Positions 34,109 through 47,282 of a DNA stretch of 64,000 nt are shown one piece after another (within the stretch, counting starts at the first letter, position 1; the number at the start of each line of letters is the position of its first letter). The position numbers and the translations under genes are program-made. This stretch comes from Rhynochetos jubatus (taxonomy: Eukaryota > Chordata > Aves > Eurypygiformes > Rhynochetidae). The DNA lies in the NCBI GenBank assembly GCA_027574665.1, contig CM050651.1, positions 9,859,501-9,923,500 of the forward strand. Reading direction: 5' to 3'. Below the pieces are notes generated by a model that saw only the letters and a list, made by a program, of their open reading frames with translations, searched no databases and was not told where the DNA came from.

Positions 34109-37100
34109 GGCATCTGAAGACCAACCCAGTAACAGGAAATTAATCAAAAGCATTTTTGAGCGGATCCTCGGCCAGTGAGTGCTGCTGTGGCTATTTATAC
34201 CGATGAACCATGGCAATTTACTCCCATTAAGGATCGGCTCAGATGTCAGATATTAGCCGCTGCCAGAACCAGTGACCTTTCTGCACAGTGCGTTAAGACG
34301 AGAACAAAAAGATGGAAATTCCCATTTTCCAAGCATGGTCCAAATAAACCTCTGTGCTCTTGTCAAACCAGCTGCATTGAAGAGGAGTGATTATAATAAG
34401 CCTTTTTTTTTTTTTTTTAAGCCTGCACCTGTCTCTCCTTCCGCAGCTGAGGACACACTGGAATCTCCTTCCCTATAGACCTGATCCTGTAAAAGCTTCA
34501 GGTGGAAATTAAATTCATCATTATCCACATTATTTTCATTTAACCACTTAAGGGGAGAAACCACCATAAGGCTAGCAGTTACTGGAGTGTGCAGTAGCTA
34601 GTCACCCACGGTGTGGGAAAGCTTCTCCCACTTCTCCATCCCCAAATAGATTAGATTTCTTTTACTGTTGTTTTCATTCTTATGGCCATCAAGATCTTGC
34701 AAAGGAGAGAGGACCAGCTTCGAGCAGCCCTGCGTGACCGTTAGCTGCAGTCGGTGTCTTGGGAAGGGGACAGCTCCGCCCCCAGCTGGGCAGAAGGGTT
34801 CCCTCTCGCTCCAGGCACAGCCACACGGATCAAGGCAGTTACTCCTTTCTATCAAGAAATACACAGGTTAGAAGTGTGCCAAACTACTGTGAAAAACACG
34901 TAAGTGTGATTTTTATGTGGCATTTTAAGACTTTCCTAGAGCAAAACTGGGTTCAGCACTGTCCCTAAAGCAAGGGGAGACTGGAAAACTGTTATTTTCC
35001 CTTGCAGAGTGTCCCTTTATTGCAAAAACGTTTCAAGCCCACAGATTGCCGTGAGATATTCTATATGTAAGCTAGCAGTGGTATTTCTAAAGCGTGGGTT
35101 TTGTTTGAACTATCTCCCCTCTTTTACACGAGTAACTTGTCATACCTTGATTATTTTGCTCAGGCAATTCTTACACACTGATCTCTTCCACCTTCAGAGC
35201 TGAAGTTTCTCCGTGTCCCCTGGGTGGCTGTTCACCTGTGAACACACATAGCACCAGCGGTTTTGTTTCTGGCACAGCGATACAGAAAAACCAATGGCTT
35301 CAAAATCGGCATTATTGGCAATTTTTTTGGATCCAAAATTAATTGGCTTGTTCTGCCTTTAAAATGCGATGCCTGAAACTGACTGGCACTGTGTAAACAA
35401 ATTATTCTTTTTGCAGTAAGTCAGACATCTCACATAATTTGTATTTCTGGGGAACCAAAAATCAAAGTAGAACTTGCGTAGTTTTGCGGCGCGATGCTGT
35501 ATATGGCTGAGGCAAGACGGCATGATGCTCTCCGACGTTACTAGCCAAAACCATGTGTAGCAGTAAACCAAGTCAAAACAGGGCAGTAATAATAAATTAT
35601 TGTCCAAAACAATACTGCTTCCTGTTGACCCAAAATGACCCAGTAGGTTTTATCGTACAGCAGTTAAGTACAGGGTTCAGAAAGACTAATGTTCCAGGGG
35701 AGTTGTAGCTATTTCTGTTGTAGGGTAATTCTACACTTGTCACTGTCTGCTTGAAAGAAGGATAAAATTAGATTTTTCAGAACAATATTTTTAACGCAAA
35801 TAGTGCAAATGCACTTAATGCAAACAATATCCCCCAGAATGTCTTGCCACCAGATAAAAACCAAGCTAAACACGAATTTTGGAAAAACCTGTCTTAAGTA
35901 TTTTAACTGATAGGCTTTAGAAAGGTGCCGGATTGAGTGAGGATTTTTTTGTCTTCTAAAAACAGTTATTAATGTATTTATCTTCTATAACTGTAAGGCA
36001 CTTGTAAGGTGGGGGTTTTTTTTAAACTTCAAGGCAGTACTGGAAGTTTTTGTTGTTTGATTCTCTATCATCTGGGGTTCGAGCAGCATTACACCCACAA
36101 GTGCGGCCGTTCCAGATTATGACGGCATGATAGAAAAGGCCTACTGTTGGCACACTCATCGGTCACCGAATAGAGTCCACACAAACTGGGGATGCGAACC
36201 AGAAAATGTTATTCATTAATTTTATTTATGGTTATTTAATCTTAGTTATAACACTTTAACTTACATATGATGGAGTTGTAGATTTAAATATATTTAATGT
36301 AGCATATTTTGCAAAAATAATCAAGGCCTGGCAATATCGATCACTAGAGAGCCTGGAATTAAATCTTTGATGAGAGTTTCAAAGTGATTTTAAAATGTGC
36401 ACGTGGCTTATACAAAAACGCTTTAAGAAGCTCTGCTTCTGCCATCATGACTTCACAAATGTTTCTCAGGCATTGTCCAAGTGTAACTTTTACTCAGATT
36501 CAAAATGGAAATGTTTGTAATTGAGTAATTGCCTTGCAAATACTTTCTGTAGGTAAGAAAACCAATTGATTTTCATACCTGTTTTCCCACGTAAGGGTTA
36601 ATAAGGAATATTTTTCTATGGACCGTGATGGCCTTTAATATTATTAGTGCCACTGTGCTTGCAGAACAGGGTGTTGGTGATACCCGTTTCAGGTGTTCTC
36701 TGAACAGATGAACAGCAGAAGGTCTGACCCCACGGCTGTGATTTTGGCACCGTCACAGCGGTTAAAGAGAAGCCTGCCCTGCCGCTGACAACAGAATGAA
36801 TCTCACCGCCGTATGCGCCCCAGGGAAGGATTTCACGAGCTGGAGGCCTGTTTCTCTGCAGCTTGCCGGCTTTTATTGCGTAGGAACCAGTGCGTGCCGT
36901 TTACCCATGACTCCCATCACAGGTTTTGTTCACATCATGCCTTCTCAAACAGCCACGCAGGCATCCCTCGGGATGAGTGCCACCTTACCTGTGTCAGCAA
37001 GCCCCCTGGCCCGCCCGCACCTCTGACAGCGGAAAGTGGGGTGGAAGGGGTTTTTTTCTGGAATATTTTCCTTGTAATTGAATTACATGTTTCAGACAGG

Positions 37101-38269
37101 CTTCCAGGGCCGTGTGTTACAACATGGGAGCCCGCAGGTTTCCAGCAATAAGCAGGCTGGCTGTAGGTAATTAGAAAACCTCAGGGTTTTAAGAGTCCAG
37201 TCACTAAAATATGTTACAGCTCAAGTCATTGTTTAACCATCCGAGCCTCTTACAGCTGTGAAACACTCCCATCATCAAGTAGGTCTCTGGGACTCCCTCA
37301 GGAACGGCAGGCTCTAGATATCCAGCTGCTAGGAACAAAAATAAATCTCTTTGAAGACTTATTTGCCATCGCATTGTGCGAGGACTTAGAAAGGCTGAAA
37401 TATTTTAATCATTAATCTCCATTCATCAAATCTTGTCATTCTTAACAAAACTCCAAAATAGTCTCAGCTGTGAGTTGAATGGCGATGACACCAAACTCTG
37501 TGCAGAGATATCAATTTTGTGGCTAAGATATGCCACACGCAAGACGTGCCTGTGGCAATCGAAACAATTCCTGCCCATGCAGAGAGCTAGGGAGCATTTC
37601 ATAACTCATTCTTATTTATGCTCTTGGCTGTCGTGGAGGCTAACAGCAGAACTTTAATAGCTGTTGATCACAAACCTCTGTTACCCGGTGTTACCGTCTT
37701 TTTCGTTAATGGCCACGCAGCCTGTGAGACGGACACGCGGCGTTTGGTACCATCGCTGTGCTGTAACAGTAATCGCTGCTGTCAGAAGTGTTCACCTCCT
37801 AGAAACGTGCACGGCAGAAGCTTGGTTGGAAAAATATCTTAATGCCTGACGAAAAACTCCACAGAACCTGTGAGTCTTTATTTCAGCGGAGTGCGAAGAA
37901 GCCCCATTTTTCTTCTCTCTTTTCTGAGCTGCTTGCTTTAAAGTAGTAAGTGTGTCTGGTTTCTTCTCAAGGTTTTTAACTCTTATTGCTGACCTAAAAA
38001 GAAAGGAAATAAAAAACAAAGTCAAAGAAAATTTGGCTGCAGTTAAAACATTCCTTGACCCCTTCCTTGCTAGTACTTACAGTCGTTAGATAAATTAATA
38101 GCAAACGTGTTGCACAACTCGGAGGTAAGTTCTCAACGACTTAATGCATTTTAGGCTGCAGGTATTTCCAGCAGAGGCCCCCAGCTTACTACTTCAGCCT
38201 GGTTTTCCCCATAGCGTTCCTCCTTCTTTGTAAGCAATGTTTTGTTTCTCCCAGCCTTCCCCCCTTCTT
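34109..38269. other. Mostly AT-rich intronic or intergenic sequence
   Basis: Contains a T16-type run near 34404-34419 and a very AT-rich stretch at 36200-36320 (TTTATTTATGGTTATTTAAT-like). A fair splice pair at 35008-35066 (CCTTGCAG to TATAT|GTAAGC) has two open frames and no partner exon, so it is not called. Confidence 0.45.
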
Positions 38270-38450
38270 TTCTGAGCGCCCCGGAGGCCACTGACGCTAC
38301 GTGTGCGATGTGGCGCTGGCCTGTGACGCGCAGGGAGCAGCGGCAAGGGCTGCTGCGCGTGGGAAAACACGGTCGGTCTCTGCACGCACAAATACCTGAA
38401 GCGTGCGCTTCAGAGGGGCAGTTGGTTGCTGGCCAGGTGCGCGGCTTTTG
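38270..38450. promoter_or_regulatory. CpG-enriched islet with palindrome
   Basis: A short stretch rich in CpG (GCGCCCCGGAGGCC, GTGACGCGCAGG, GCGTGGG) containing the inverted repeat CTGAAGCG-TG-CGCTTCAG at 38396-38413. Overlapping frames exist on both strands. It is a candidate transcription-factor or enhancer site; nothing more can be said from sequence. Confidence 0.25.
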
Positions 38451-41400
38451 CATCAGCATCCTAATGATTCTTTGCTCTTCTAGGAGACAAACTCCTCCAG
38501 ACTTCAGGGAAACTTTGCATCAGCATTCCTTAATAACTTCTGTCAGAGGGACAAAAAGCCCTGCCATCGCTTAGGGAGAAAAACCTTATCCCGCTTCAGA
38601 GGCAAGGTAACGGTCAGGGGTGCAGAGGTTTGCTTGTCTCCCCAAATCGATACAGCGTGGGAATGAGGCATGAGAAGTCCTAGCCCCAGAGTTATTTTCA
38701 AGGGCTTTTATTTTCTTTTGAAGCACGAGCCAAAGCCCATTGCAGGCTCCTGTGGAAATGTTCACATTAACATCAGTGTTTAATTTTTCTGGGTTTTGGA
38801 TCTGTTTGAAGAAGGACAGAGAATAATGTTACAATTGCTATAAACCATCCAAAATATTTTGACCTGCTCTTGAATTTTTTTATTTCTTTAAGCTGCGTGG
38901 TTTCGACTATGGTTTTATTTATGCCCGTTGCGAGGCCGGGCAGTGCTTACGCAGAGCGATGAGGAAACTCCTGCGGTAGCCCCGCTGACCTCACCTTCTT
39001 TCTTAGTGCAATTTTCCACAAGTTTTCTGTAGCTTCTGATTTTTTAATTTTATTTTAGTTCTTCCCTTCCAGAGAAGATTTTTCCTGTATCGTTATTTCG
39101 AGAGCTTTCTGTCTGATTTATTTTGTATTTTCAGAACCCAGTGAAGCAGAAAAACAATGTTAGTCTTTGGTGGCCAGGGGAAGTAGCAGAAGTTGGTGAA
39201 GGTGGTCTCTAGATGATGCAGCCCTCGCCGAAGCAATCGCGCCGTTCTGTTTCCCCTGGCGAGGGAGCAAATCTGCGACAGCAGCAGGGCTGGCAAGTGC
39301 AGGTAAGCTGCCTTCGCTGAACGCGCTAAGAAATCACCAGCCCAACACATTCCGGCTTTGGCAGTATTCAAGTAATGGCTATTACTGCTCCAGGGAGGAA
39401 ATAATTAAAGCCATTTCTTGACTCTGACAGTTTGATACTGGTGGTTTTCAATAGCAAATTACCAACATCTGTACAGCAGAACTCGGCTACTGCAGCAATT
39501 ATTCAGCAGGGCTAACCACAGAGGTGCTAGGACGTTTTAATTTTCTAGATGTCCTGTAGTTAGATGTGACCTACAATTGAGACCTAAACTGCACACGATG
39601 GCAAACCAGGTCTCTTGCGTTAGAAATGTAAATGAAACCATATGGAAAGCTTAATATTCTGTGAAAAACCCAGTGGCAACTGCATCAAAGACAGAGAATG
39701 AAAGACTGGAAAGACATCTGAACGGCTCTCTTAATTACGTAACAATTTCAAGTTTCCAGAGCAATTCAGAAGTAAAATTTATACAATTCATTCAATTCCA
39801 CAGAAATGACGGGTTTTCATTCCCACATACTGTTATAGCTGTTTTGCATAGTAAACACCAAGAGAGTGTGACTGCACTAGCTGAAAACTCACATCTACGG
39901 CTCATAGCAAGCAACACGGCACTGCAAGTTTTTGTTGCTGGTGAAAGGAAAGGGGTAGCAAAAGAGTTCAGTAAGCTGTGTGTTTCTCTGACTCAAATAT
40001 TTATTTCAAAACACTAGCTAGAAAAGATAATACAGCTCTGAGCAGGAATGAGAGGCTGTGATATGAAATGCATTTCTAAGAGAGAATTGGGTTTGGATTG
40101 ATAATAAAAAACTACTGCCTCACTGTTCCACTGCTTATGTTGTAACTAAGTGTCTGGCAGGGTTTTATGTTATAATCCACTTTGGTGAAGGATTTACTGA
40201 TGTCTAAAACTTGAGTTTGTAAATTGGCACTCTGTCTTCAGCTCCATTTCACTGTTATTTAAGCTGCGGAACCCAATCAAGGCACAGTACAGTTGCTGCA
40301 AAAATACGCAGTTGTTTTAAATTAGAGCTTCAAGCTTCAGAAATCTTTCGGGTGGCCTGGTGGGGGATAAAAATAGCTTGTACCCCCTTCGTCTGATAAC
40401 AGAGAGGCTTTCAAATACTGCTGCAATCTCTGGTTACTTTGTGTAGCGATGGCAGGACAGCCAGGAGAAAAAAAATACGCTGATTTCAAAGACAATGAAG
40501 CAGTGAATGGCCTATTTGCAAATATTTGATCCGTGTTAGTGCAAAGATAAAGCGTAACCCACTGCAAAATTACCAGCCTGCCCGCTGAGATTGGCTCTAC
40601 GCAGTGGATCGTCCTGGGTGCGCCACTGGGCGGAACCCGTGCTAATCCTGCCGCCAGCTACTTTGCTGCCAAGGAAGGAGAAGAAAATGATTATCATGCA
40701 TCAACCTCTTCTTGCCGTGCAGTTCCCGATGCATTGGCACGTAAGGGCAGATCCCCAGCTTTAGGAGATTTGCGATAAAGGATTTTGTACAAACTGTGCC
40801 GTGTGGGATAACAATTACAAAGGACTTGCTTTGCAGGAGTAGGCAACCTGAACTGAGCCAAACAATGTTACGTGACTGAATATACAATTTCTTTTTATGT
40901 CTTTATTTCTCTTTTAACATTTCCACATAAATACTGCTTATAATAAGGAATAAATTTGTACTTTTGCTGCAAAATAAGCACACGGAGTTGTTAAATTGTA
41001 GAAACAAACACAATTTTCTTTCATTTCAGTTGTGTTAGAACCATAGGAAACCAAAGGGCAGTAAACTTCTAACACTGCAGATAGATGATGGTCTTTATGG
41101 CCCTAATCAGCTAACGAGGCTGAGGCAAAAATCACCTATAGGCACGGGACAATTAAACCCTTACTTCCTTTGAGAGAAGAGAAAAACATGCTTAAACTCC
41201 TAGGAAATCCAAGCGAGTTACTCAGATCAATTCAGTTTAGGTATTGATGTGCAAGTGCTAATCAAACTAGTAATGCATTTGATGGATCGTAGACAATTGT
41301 ATTTGGAAACTGGTAAGGAAGGGCATCTCCTTGTAACGACGATTACCATAACTATCATACAGCAGTTTTCAGTCCTCATTCCAAGCAGAGTATTGTGCAG

Positions 41401-44400
41401 GATATGGTCAGACTGAGCGAACCAGTATCCATCACGCAAGTCCCCCTAAACCTCACCAAAAAGTAGGTCAGTACATTTTTTGTGGTAGCACAGAATTCAA
41501 GCGCTGTGAAGAGAAATGAAATGCAAACTAAGTAGACTGGGGAATATTTGTACAGTTCTGAAAAGGAAGGGGAGCTGCTCTGTGCGCAGTCAGATCTACA
41601 TCCTAAGGAAGAAAATCGCTGGGTGAATATTTGCTTTCACTCTTAATCTTCATCGGACGTGAATGTGGAGAGAGCAAGTCTAGATACTATATTCACACCA
41701 GTAGCACCTTAAGACATTGCGATAACTTACTGCAGTGAGACCCACATGAATCAGTATTGATTGGCTGCTTACTTTAAGGCTACTTAATTAAGAGTAATAG
41801 GCTGGCACAGCTTCCAGGCAAATCCACAGCGCCTTGATTTATGGGTGCATTTGGGAGAAAGGGTGAGGGTAAGGTGTAACTGTTACCTTTATTTTGCAGT
41901 TGACATTTTTCTCATGCAAGGCTGAATCAGGAGTTTTAAAAGAGGACCTGAATGAGTGCAATAAATAGACTGAAAGGTCTGTTTTGTCAGTATTGAGGCT
42001 GTTTGGGAGGATTTGGGGCTTCTTAACAGGGTACCTAATTCTCATTGTGCGTGGAGGTTATCCTGGAGCACCCAGCCTGAAGCTGTCTAGTGTTAATGAT
42101 AGAAGAAAATTGCTTCCCTGTGACTGGGGTTGGGGTGAGCGTAAGTTGCATCACTGGTTTGTCATACTGGTCTACTGTTCCGTGTTTCTGCTGAATGTCT
42201 TTAGTTCCACAAAGGTATCGAATTGTAGCTATTTATTTACAACATCTCCATCTAAGGAAATCCACTGAGCTAATCTGAAGTGTATTTTTTTCCTTGGAAT
42301 TATTTTTACCTACTTTTCGATGCTTAGGGAGCAGTCATTTATTTTTCATCTGGTTGGTTTAGGCAGCAAGTTGTACTACACCTGACAGCCTGGTGTATTG
42401 GGTATGTTTGTTTGACCCGAGCCACGCGCAGGTTGCAGAGCAGAGGATCCAACCCACCGTGTCACTAACGAAACCCTGGGGCTTTGCACCTCCATGCATT
42501 TCTGTATCTCAACAGCCATGAGAAGGAAAAGTAAGGGTAATCTCACAGAGTGAATGCCAGAAGGAATTGTTTCTCATCTGCTCGTATTTACACAAATATG
42601 GAGAATTATGCCTTTAAAAGTTCAAGCCTCTGAATGGAGGTTTGTGCTTAGCAGGCATAAGTCAAGAAGTCACGCGCAACAGAACTGGGTTTGTTTTATA
42701 TCATCACTTGCAGTATCCTGAATCTCTGCTAGCTATTGTGGTTTGGTGAGCAAGCAGGTGAGATGTCAGAGGACAAAGTATCACTCTCTGAGGGGAAGGT
42801 CTTGGACATCGTTAGGATAAAGGCAAGACGTATTATAGAAAAGTGTGATTTAGGCAGTGCGTTGATTTTTTTTATAAAGCATTTCTCCTAAAACAAGAAA
42901 CAAACCTTAGAAAATACTTTTTTTACATCTGATGCTAGAAGAAACCAAACTTTTTTCATCTCCCTATTGTGCTAAATGATAATTCGTGTTTTCTGAACAT
43001 GATAGACAAAGCCACACAACTCCATCGTTTCTGGAGAATTTTACTGATAGTCTTTTAATTGAAGTTGTGATCTTGGCCGAAATCATTCGCTCCATTCTGG
43101 TTTTTATTGTTGTTAAGTTATAGTAATTTCTAAAGACTGACAGGCATCAGTCCTCTGTTTTCAAAAGACTGAATTTTTGAAAGTTTTGATGATCAGAAGC
43201 TACAGAACTTGCTGCTTCAAGTATTTCATCTTGGAGTTCTGTCAGGAGTCTGAAAAATCATGCTTTGTTTCCTGACATTACGTTCTCCCAACAACCATGT
43301 ATTGGTAAAGAGTTCTTCAGAATGAAAATACGGAGCGTGTTCTTCACAAACCTCTTAGAATGGCTTGCTCACTCATTCTCTTCATCGTGTTTATGGCATC
43401 AGTGTTAGGATTCTTCGCGAGATGGTGCCTCTGACTTGATGTTTCAGGAAAGACCTTGGCACAGTTGAGCTTATGAGAAAATTGCTCGTGCCCTTGATAT
43501 GAAGCTGTATCGTGCCGCTTCTGGAAAAGTGACAGCGTTCCTTTGTCAAAGGCTTCTGTTGCCCTTCGGAAGACCTGCGCCGGGTTACCTCCAGTCTGTC
43601 TCTCCACCAGCTGCAGAGCAAGCACAGGGAGGGAACAGCTCTTTCCCGTCTCTTTCCGGTTAATGCACGGTGGTATTTATTCTTTCTCTGGTGTTGCTTA
43701 GTGACTGACAGTAGAAATGTCGTGTTTATTCTTATACATGCAGGTAGAGCAATTGTGACACAAACCTTCGAAGACGAGTGGACGTCATTCTCAGCCGCTC
43801 TCTGTTAGTGCTGGAAGTGTGCGTGTCCATGCTCTAGCAAACATTTGCCCACAGATTTGCCGGGCAGAAGCCCTCAGACTTTTGTGTGGGCAAAAACATT
43901 GCCGTCTTGCGATCTAGCATTAACGCAGACACACTAATAAATTGCAGTACTCACTGGGATGTTTCCCTGCCCTATTAAAAGAGAAGATTATGTAAAGTAA
44001 TATTCCGCTCCACTGCCATCTAGTGAAGTTAGCATACTGTGTAAAGGCCTTGACAGTCTCAGTCGAGCATTATAATAACAAACCGTATCTTAGTAGCACA
44101 CAGGACTTTGTGCAGAAGATAGAGTTTGACTGCGGAGCAGCTAATACTCATCTTTAGGGTAATAGCGAATCGTAGAAAACGAACGAGGTATAATATATGT
44201 AATCACAATTATAGCAGTGGTTGATGATGATAGAGATACTCACAAGGGTTATGCACGTTATCAGAAGAGCAGGAGTGATTGGCAACACCTAGATACAAAC
44301 CCCAACATTTTAAATACAGCAAGGACCAAATCTCTGCAGGCTGCGGAATGGTTTAAATTCAGGCTTTTTTAGCAGAAAGTACACTGGTTTCCTAGGGATG

Positions 44401-46129
44401 AAACCAATGCAAGTTAAAAAATACAAATCTGACTCTTGTGACAAATTTATGGTTTGTTTTGTGAACCATCCTAAAAGACTTTAAACTTTAGATGGAGTTA
44501 CTTTCTGGTTTTACTCACGGCTTGCAGAACCTTACAGAAAATTTACTCTCACGCAGCGTCTCCCTTCACTAAGGTATAAAGAGGTCATTTAGGCATTGCC
44601 CTGCCCCAAGTCAAGCTCATGATCAAAAAACTATTACTCCCTTCTTTGTTTTCACGTTTTCTGCAGTGTTGTCATGCAACCCTGCAGTTTTCGCTAGCTT
44701 GAGCAGCTGTAGTTCACTCCGTCCCTTCAAATACGTCTCTGATCGTTCCTGATCTGCTCCGTTGTGTCTCGTTTATAGGTCCACGTCTTCTACTTCCCGT
44801 CCATATCTTGAAGTCCACAGAGTGATGCTCACCAGAATCCTCACTGAAGTTCTTTGGCCTAGAACTTGAATGATGATTTTTAAAAATAGGCTTTTGAGAT
44901 TTTCAATAATCCCCAGGTTGTGTTGGGCAAAACACGCCGTGGGTGTGCTCTAATGTGTTTACTGCTTCCGCTGCCAGGAACTGGCACCTAACCAGGGTAT
45001 GCTGTGAGCACATTACACCTCTCCATTTCTGTTCAGCTCAATGAGATCGATTTTGTTTAAAGATCCCTGTCTATTTTTGTAACAGCCAAGCAGGTCAACC
45101 CATTTTTCCTGATAGTGGAAAGAGCTAAAATAGGACACAGAACTCTGAAATCATTACTGTCTTCATGTATCATTTAGTGAGCAAAATCTCTCTTAATACT
45201 CTTGTGAAAGGCGTCTTAAAAAGCTGTTCCCAGCACAAGAGCCTAAAATTAAGTTGAAAAAAGACATGATATTAACAGGCTTCAGAAGAAGGAAAAATCA
45301 GGGCAAGCGAAAGCCAGATCCCTTTGGTGGCTGAAATCCGTATTTCCATTGCCATGGCTGAGCGGTATCCGTGCGCTCCGATTCATCTGCCGTCTTTCCC
45401 TTTCAGTTTCACGGGCGCGATAGAAAAGCACGAATTCCTACACGGCTGATCTGTACGCTTCTCACTTCGCCGTGTAGCTTTAGTAGCAGCGGGGTGGTTT
45501 GTTGTTCTGTTTTTCAGTTTCGTTCTACCCAACTTAGTTTCACAAAATCTACCAGGCAACATTTGCTGCCAAACCTTGTGTGTATCCTTCAGCCCTACCT
45601 AATTAAATATTATACTGAAATAGAAATGAAAGATGAGTTGGTATTTTAACGTGGCATGAACTGCTGCTCTGTGCTTCTAGGCAGGAACTGTACATGTACA
45701 GATTTGCTGTATTTTCTAAAGTTGTGGAAAGAAAGTGAAGCAAACTGGTCAGCTGGCAAATAAAAGACAAGCGCAGGGTGGAATAAGTTTCTGGTTATTA
45801 TTTATTTTGGAGGAAACTTTTTAAAAGTCTTCTATTGAATTGTGTCTAAATTATAGAACAAAATTTCTTCACTTTTTTTGCGACAATGTTTGGGAAATTC
45901 AGAAGACTGAAAACTCGGATGCATGTAGTTCTGAATGAGCTCGCTACATTCAGTAATTGGAGCCATATTTAAAGAAATGAAAAATCCTTTCTTTAGTTTA
46001 CTGAGGAAAGGCTAAATAGGATTGAGCTGTAGCCACTACCCCCCGAGCCAAGCTAAGTGCTAAGAGAGGAGTTATATTACCTGTCTCTTGAGGCAATAAA
46101 TAACTGTCTTCTAAATAATCTTAAATCAC
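38451..46129. other. Long non-coding stretch, no supported exon
   Basis: About 7.7 kb without a convincing exon on either strand. A plus-strand frame of 118 codons at 39661-40017 has no splice signals or domain content. A short frame at 45354-45449 in a CpG-retaining patch is noted as an observation only. Confidence 0.45.
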
Positions 46130-46375
46130 AGTCTGCCCAGGCGTATTTACAGTATGCCAGGCTAGCCAGACAATGATCGTGTTGCTAATTATAAGCAAGC
46201 AGACAGTTTGGTTCGCTGGCAACTTCAGTGCTGATCGTCTGCTGAATAACATTTAATTTCCAGCCAAATTGCATTTAAGCTGCTTTGTTCAAGGGGTTCC
46301 CTTCTGAGTTAGAAGCAATGACATTTGAACACTTAATTGCATACTGCCATAATACTTACACATTTTTATTGGAAA
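46130..46375. promoter_or_regulatory. Candidate conserved non-coding element
   Basis: Unstructured AT-rich sequence with clustered homeodomain-type words: GCTAATTATAAGC near 46185 (close to a palindrome), CATTTAATTTCCAG near 46251, and CACTTAATTGCATAC near 46330. It has no repeat character and no frame. The call rests on motif density and texture alone. Confidence 0.2.
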
Positions 46376-47262
46376 AGTGCAGTTCTGAGGAGAAAACTTC
46401 AACAAGTGCATTGTCTTTATTTACGGTTTCGCCCAAAGTGTTGCAAGTGAATGGCATGTAGAGAACCCACAAGCAGCCCTATCATCAGTAAACAGCCAAG
46501 AAGGTACGGGATGTACTTAAAGGTGTCGGGCACATCAGGAGGAAGAAAGAAATCTAATGACTGCCATCCTGCATGGCTCACGTTGTATTCTCAACCAGAA
46601 TTTTAATTCCTTGTTTTGAATTGCCAAGTAAGGGATTAGTAATAAAAGGTTCTCTTTTGTTCTTTGCATGGTTGTTTATGTTGGACCTCACGTACTTGAA
46701 ACTCTTTTGTATTCCCCTGTAAAACATCAGAGCTGGTGGACATTCCCACAGCTGATAAAGCAGTGTAAACTGCCTTATGTCTCAGGCTGAAAAGCGGCGC
46801 GGCAGATTAAACGGCATGCCCCCTTTTGCAAAGTAACAGCAACGAACTCTGCGAGTGCGAAGCCCCTTGCTCCTCGCTGCGAGGAAGCTGCGTGATGGAT
46901 AGGTAGCTGTAGGAGAAGGATGAATCCGGGGCGTTTTATCGAGAGACAGGAAAGTTCCAGCTTTGCATACGCTAGCTTTGCATAGTGCTTCCTCTACACG
47001 TACTATTAAATCCTGACTGGGGAATAAAGGTGAAATGCTGTAGGATGTGCTGCATGTGGCTTTGCACTGACTTGTAATGCTGTCGTCTTTTCATTGCATT
47101 ATTGTTTTAATTCCATGCTGTAACAGTGATCTGTTGAAGGGGTGAATCAAGCTCATCAGGTATATGAATATTCAGCTGCACAGAATTGCTGCAGTTGGAT
47201 TTTATAAAGCAATACTACAGTTTCTCATTCTGCCAGTAAGTTGCACACCGTTCTGATTCCAT

Positions 47263-47282
47263 GGGGGGGGGGGGGGGGGGGG
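47263..47282 (+). repeat. G20 homopolymer
   Basis: Twenty consecutive G residues. Such a run can form a G-quadruplex on the plus strand and its length is prone to sequencing and replication slippage, so the true length may differ. Confidence 0.95.

Noticed and set aside
35008..35066. 59-bp plus-strand splice pair
   Set aside because: Two frames are open and there is no in-phase partner exon.
39661..40017. 118-codon plus-strand frame
   Set aside because: No acceptor or donor of quality and no recognisable motif.
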